Source of the DNA: Pseudomonadota bacterium
GTDB taxonomy: Bacteria > Pseudomonadota > Gammaproteobacteria > Xanthomonadales > Xanthomonadaceae
DNA length: 64,000 nt
Assembly: GCA_018242485.1 (NCBI GenBank)
Contig: JAFEBV010000006.1
Location: 62,001 to 126,000 of the forward strand
Direction of reading: 5' to 3'
In this document: piece by piece, positions 61,296 to 64,000 of the stretch
Layout of the letters: each line of letters opens with the position of its first letter
How positions within the stretch are numbered: position 1 is the stretch's first letter
The notes under the pieces: generated by a model
Seen by the model: the letters and a program-made list of their open reading frames with translations, nothing else
What the model was told of the DNA's origin: nothing
Database searches by the model: none
Translations under genes and position numbers: made by a program

Positions 61296-62351
61296 ATGTC
61301 CATCGAACCCTTCGGCCCACCGGCGTTGCACGCGCGCATGCGCGTCGTCGCGGAGGATTTCTTCGTCGAGGAACTGCCGGCCTTCGAGGCCAGCGGCGCA
61401 GGCGAACACCTGCTGCTGACGGTCGAAAAGCGCGGCATGAACACCGCTTTTGCTGCTGCGTGCATCGCGCGCTGGGCGGATGTGCCCGAATCGGCGGTCA
61501 GCTACGCCGGAATGAAGGATCGCCACGCGGTGACGCGGCAACGCTTCTCTGTGCATTTGCCCGGGCGCGACGCACCCGATGTCGCCAGCCTTGCGTCGGA
61601 CGAACTGCGCGTGCTCGACGCCACCCGCCATTCCCGCAAACTGCAACGCGGCGCGCTGCGCGGCAACCGCTTCGTGCTGGTGCTGCGCGATGTGGTCGGT
61701 GAACGCGACACCATCGAGACGCGCCTGCTGACGATCCGTGAACGCGGTTTTCCCAATGCCTTCGGCGAACAGCGTTTCGGTCGCGAGGGCGGCAACCTCG
61801 ACGCCGCGCGAGCGATGTTCGCCGGTCGCCGAATGCGCCGCGAGCAGCGCTCGATCCTGTTGTCCGCCGCACGCTCGGAGTTGTTCAATCGCGTCCTTGC
61901 CGCGCGGGTTGCCGATGGGAGCTGGGAAACCGGCCTGCCCGGCGAGGTGTGGATGCTCGACGGCAGCCACAGCGTGTTCGGCCCGGAATCCGATTCGGCC
62001 ACGCTGGACGCCCTGACCGAGCGCGCACAACGACTGGACATCCATCCCACCGGGCCGCTGTGGGGCAGGGGAGAGCTGCGCACGCAGGTTGCCTGCCGTG
62101 ATCTGGAGATCGCCACGCTCGCCGATGCTGCCGATCTGCGCGTCGGGCTGGAGCAGGCGGATTTGCGGCAAGAACGCCGCGCCCTGCGTGTTCCTGCGCG
62201 GGATCTGACGTGGGAATGGCTCGCTGCCGATGCACTGCGGCTGAGCTTCGAATTACCGCCAGGGAGTTATGCCACCAGCCTGCTGCAAGCGATGGGGACG
62301 GTCGTGGATGCTGCTTCGCCGACACGGGTCGATCATCCGACGGACGGCTAG
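61296..62351 (+). CDS. truD: tRNA pseudouridine(13) synthase
   Basis: TruD makes pseudouridine 13 in tRNA-Glu. The 351-residue enzyme has [20 protein letters not shown], the catalytic aspartate D75 in [51 protein letters not shown] and the C-terminal [17 protein letters not shown]. Last gene of the rightward run beginning at pyrG. Confidence 0.96.
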   Translation: MSIEPFGPPALHARMRVVAEDFFVEELPAFEASGAGEHLLLTVEKRGMNTAFAAACIARWADVPESAVSYAGMKDRHAVTRQRFSVHLPGRDAPDVASLASDELRVLDATRHSRKLQRGALRGNRFVLVLRDVVGERDTIETRLLTIRERGFPNAFGEQRFGREGGNLDAARAMFAGRRMRREQRSILLSAARSELFNRVLAARVADGSWETGLPGEVWMLDGSHSVFGPESDSATLDALTERAQRLDIHPTGPLWGRGELRTQVACRDLEIATLADAADLRVGLEQADLRQERRALRVPARDLTWEWLAADALRLSFELPPGSYATSLLQAMGTVVDAASPTRVDHPTDG

Positions 62352-62360
62352 TTCCGGCAC

Positions 62361-62388
62361 TTGCGCCCTCCCGCGAGCGGCGTAGATT
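62361..62388 (+). promoter_or_regulatory. Candidate promoter of the first mini-lipoprotein gene
   Basis: TTGCGC (62361-62366), 16-base spacer and TAGATT (62383-62388), 55 bases before the ATG. The second mini-lipoprotein gene has the same arrangement (ATGCGC, 16 bases, TAGATT), which supports both. Confidence 0.5.
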
Positions 62389-62443
62389 GAATCCTGCGTC
62401 CATGCCGGGCGGCGTGGATCGTGTGGTTCCACGGGAGACGCTC

Positions 62444-62677
62444 ATGAACGTCAAGACGATCATGTTGACGGTACTCGCAGGCGGCGTGGCGAGCCTCACC
62501 GGTTGCGCTGGCATGCAACAGCAGAGCATCGCCAGCACGCAACCGCTCACGGTCACCGGCGACAATCTGGATGTGGCCTACATGAACCGTGTGAATGCCC
62601 AAGCGCGGGCTCGCGGCGACGTGGTGATCTGGATCAATCCGCCGCAAAAGCCCACGCAGGCTGCGCCACACGAGTAG
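62444..62677 (+). CDS. Mini-lipoprotein 1 of a paralogous pair
   Basis: The 77-residue product follows GGGAG at good spacing. A signal peptide ends in the lipobox SLTGC with lipidation Cys21, leaving a mature chain of about 57 residues. It contains GDNLDVAYMNRVNAQARARG then DVVIWINPPQKP. The second gene, 329 bases on, shares the 'D.AY..kVNAQA...g..V.W..PPQ' core. Surface or periplasmic lipoprotein of unknown function. The family is small, apparently restricted, and not one I recognise. Confidence 0.82.
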   Translation: MNVKTIMLTVLAGGVASLTGCAGMQQQSIASTQPLTVTGDNLDVAYMNRVNAQARARGDVVIWINPPQKPTQAAPHE

Positions 62678-62779
62678 TCGTTCGGTTCTTGCGTGCGCGC
62701 ACGGCTGCACACAAGTCCAAGGCGGTCTTTGTTGCGTGCCATGAAATGGCGCGCAGGGTTGCGTCTGCCCTATCAGAGT

Positions 62780-62926
62780 GTTGAGAAAGTGCTTTCCTGC
62801 ACTTTCTCAACTCGCCGAGTCCGGCACATGTCCGGACTCGGCTCCACAGATCAATCACTTGCGTGATAGATCTGTGAGCGATCCATCCTTGGATCGCACC
62901 AGCAGGCTGTTTCTCAACAGCCTGCT
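62780..62926. repeat. Array of five nearly contiguous perfect hairpins
   Basis: Five inverted repeats follow each other with 1-3 base gaps. H1 62780-62811: 13-bp stem GTTGAGAAAGTGC, 6-base loop. H2 62814-62842: 11-bp stem GCCGAGTCCGG. H3 62845-62876: CACAGATC stem with an inner ATCAC/GTGAT stem. H4 62878-62897: GCGATCCA stem. H5 62901-62926: 11-bp stem AGCAGGCTGTT. A sixth hairpin (TCGCCGCA, 62963-62981) follows the promoter of the next gene. The motif TTTCTCAAC occurs in both H1 and H5. Stems differ from one another, so this is neither a CRISPR nor a tandem repeat. No coding sense. It occupies most of the 328-base gap 62678-63005. Confidence 0.88.
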
Positions 62927-62954
62927 ATGCGCGACTGCGCCGTCGCGGTAGATT
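62927..62954 (+). promoter_or_regulatory. Candidate promoter of the second mini-lipoprotein gene
   Basis: ATGCGC (62927-62932), a 16-base spacer and TAGATT (62949-62954), 51 bases before the ATG. It starts at the very next base after the last hairpin of the array, so the array lies just upstream of the promoter rather than in the transcript. Confidence 0.5.
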
Positions 62955-63005
62955 GGTGCCCTTCGCCGCATGGTGCGGCGACGAATCACGAACGAGGGCG
63001 CAACG

Positions 63006-63230
63006 ATGAAATCAAGGATGGTGCTGCTGATGGTGCTGGCCATGGCGGCGATGACGATGACGGGTTGCTCGAGCCTGCACCGGAAAGGCGATCCCAGCGC
63101 ATGGCAGCCGACGGCGCGAAATGATGTGGATAAAGCCTACGTCGCCAAGGTGAATGCGCAGGCGGCGCAGAGCGGAACTCAAGTGCTCTGGAATCAGCCG
63201 CCGCAGGCATCGGCGTCGAACGGTCACTGA
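63006..63230 (+). CDS. Mini-lipoprotein 2 of a paralogous pair
   Basis: The 74-residue precursor has a signal peptide rich in Met (SRMVLLMVLAMAAMTMTGC), lipobox TMTGC with Cys21 at the same position as in its paralogue. The mature ~54 residues include NDVDKAYVAKVNAQAAQSGT then QVLWNQPPQA. GAGGG precedes the ATG. Conserved 'AY.xkVNAQA' and 'W..PPQ' sequences mark it as a paralogue of the gene at 62444. Function unknown. Confidence 0.82.
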   Translation: MKSRMVLLMVLAMAAMTMTGCSSLHRKGDPSAWQPTARNDVDKAYVAKVNAQAAQSGTQVLWNQPPQASASNGH

Positions 63231-63277
63231 GGGCTTGCCTGACCCGCGGAAACTGTCGCGCCGCCGGGTTCTACCGA

Positions 63278-63844
63278 TCACCTCGGTCGCTTCCTCGCCA
63301 GTAACGCCAGTACCGCGCCCGATCCGCCGCGCGCGGCGGGTGCCGATGCGAATGCCAGCACGTCGGCGCGCTGATGCAGCATGCGTTCGACCATGCCCTT
63401 GAGCACCGGCCCGCGCGGCGAGTGCCAGCCGCGCCCGTGCACGATGCACACGCAGCGGCGTCCTTCCGCAAGGGCGATGACGAGAAACTGTCGCAGCAAC
63501 GCTTCAGCCGTGCGTTCGTCCAGCCCGTGCAGGTCGATCTCGTCCTCGATCGCGAACTGGCCGCTTCGCAGCCGGCGCAGCACGTCGGGCGACACGTCGT
63601 CGCGACGCCAAGCCACGGACTCACCCAAGGCTTCCGCCAGTGCTGCCGGGTCGATCCGTCGCGATTGTTGCAGTGCCGCCTGTTCGTCCGCTGTGCGCTG
63701 CGCGACCCGAGGTTTGCTGCGTGGCGACTTGGGCGGCTCGGGTACATCGGTCAGACGGCGTACCGGGCCGATGGCGTCGCGGAACTCGGCGACCTCGGCA
63801 TCGGTCACGGCAACATGATCGCGGCGGTGGCTGGAATCGCCCAT
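63278..63844 (-). CDS. Smr-domain protein
   Basis: The 188-residue protein has a charged N-terminal half (RDAIGPVRRLTDVPEPPKSP) and a C-terminal Smr domain with DEIDLHGLDERTAEALLRQF, CVCIVHGRGWHSPRGPVLKG and MVERMLHQRADVLAFASAPA. The HGRG loop and DLHG motif fit the SmrA/YdaL group of stand-alone nicking nucleases related to MutS2 C-termini; SmrB, a ribosome-rescue endonuclease, has the same fold. Convergent with the lipoprotein gene; the last 156 bases of the window (63845-64000) show no complete gene. Confidence 0.9.
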   Translation of the reverse strand: MGDSSHRRDHVAVTDAEVAEFRDAIGPVRRLTDVPEPPKSPRSKPRVAQRTADEQAALQQSRRIDPAALAEALGESVAWRRDDVSPDVLRRLRSGQFAIEDEIDLHGLDERTAEALLRQFLVIALAEGRRCVCIVHGRGWHSPRGPVLKGMVERMLHQRADVLAFASAPAARGGSGAVLALLARKRPR

Positions 63845-64000
63845 GCAGCGAGGCTAGCGACCTTCGCGCCCGCGGTCGAGTGCCGTTGTGCGTTGCCATG
63901 GACGGCAGTCAATATCGCCAGGCAATGACACCGTCGACAGCCGGATCGCCGCAGCGGTCATGGCACAATAGCGCTTGCCGACGCACGGCGCGCCGGCATG

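Noticed and set aside
62780-62926. CRISPR or integron attC array
   Set aside because: Stems differ between hairpins, no repeated spacer-repeat unit, and no attC consensus core pairs.
63960-64000. Gene start at the right edge (ATG at 63998)
   Set aside because: CACAATAG resembles a -10 and an ATG ends the window, but no codons follow to support a gene.

Overview
The window is a GC-rich chromosomal segment from a gammaproteobacterium, most likely of the order Lysobacterales (Xanthomonadales) and close to Rhodanobacteraceae. The evidence is the gene orders lptD-surA-pdxA-(membrane protein)-rsmA-apaG-apaH and dnaX-ybaB-recR, the protein family members seen, and the palindromic REP/REPIN-like repeats and CGAGTCC heptamer repeats between and inside genes. 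No species can be named from sequence alone. Most of the window is housekeeping DNA in which nearly every long antisense frame is a GC-driven shadow.

Layout. 0-7 kb: 3'-truncated fadH and the 2-oxoglutarate dehydrogenase operon sucA-sucB-lpdA (minus), whose sucB/lpdA junction carries a 248-bp tandem duplication. 7-11.5 kb: a GNAT fusion protein, the ribosomal oxygenase RoxA, and a membrane TPR/FlgO-like protein flanked by two truncated relatives. 11.5-14.5 kb: a decayed accessory patch (Fic protein, broken genes) beside tRNA-Ala. 14.5-18.8 kb: tRNA-Ala(CGC), 4.5S SRP RNA, tRNA-Ser(GGA), then dnaX-ybaB-recR-small ORF-HIT protein. 18.8-25.2 kb: Slp-like lipoprotein, MoxR-DUF58-transglutaminase operon and a divergent GT39 glycosyltransferase. 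25.5-29.7 kb: an unusual run of three secreted repeat proteins, two of them clear paralogues. 29.8-34 kb: aminotransferase, fabH-rpmF-yceD, Maf. 34-41.5 kb: the lptD-to-apaH outer-membrane/maintenance operon. 41.7-47.9 kb: HDAC-like deacetylase, cobalamin adenosyltransferase, DUF6580 membrane protein, a VapBC-type toxin-antitoxin pair, two ubiquinone hydroxylases and an NlpC/P60 lipoprotein. 48-54 kb: slyD, D-amino-acid dehydrogenase, hutG, an Fsr-type exporter, parE. 54.7-62.4 kb: small secreted basic protein, then pyrG-kdsA-X-eno-ftsB-ispD-ispF-truD. 62.4-63.8 kb: two paralogous mini-lipoproteins separated by a striking array of five nearly contiguous perfect hairpins, then an Smr-domain protein.

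How it fits together. Biosynthetic and maintenance functions dominate: the TCA cycle, lipid and LPS assembly (FabH, KdsA, LptD, SurA), isoprenoids (IspD, IspF), CTP, replication and repair (DnaX, RecR, ParE) and tRNA/rRNA modification. The parts that depart from this are the hairpin array with its paralogous lipoproteins, the secreted repeat-protein trio, the flanking relics of the TPR protein, the duplicated sucB/lpdA junction with its in-frame chimera, and a recR whose only well-placed start is CTG.
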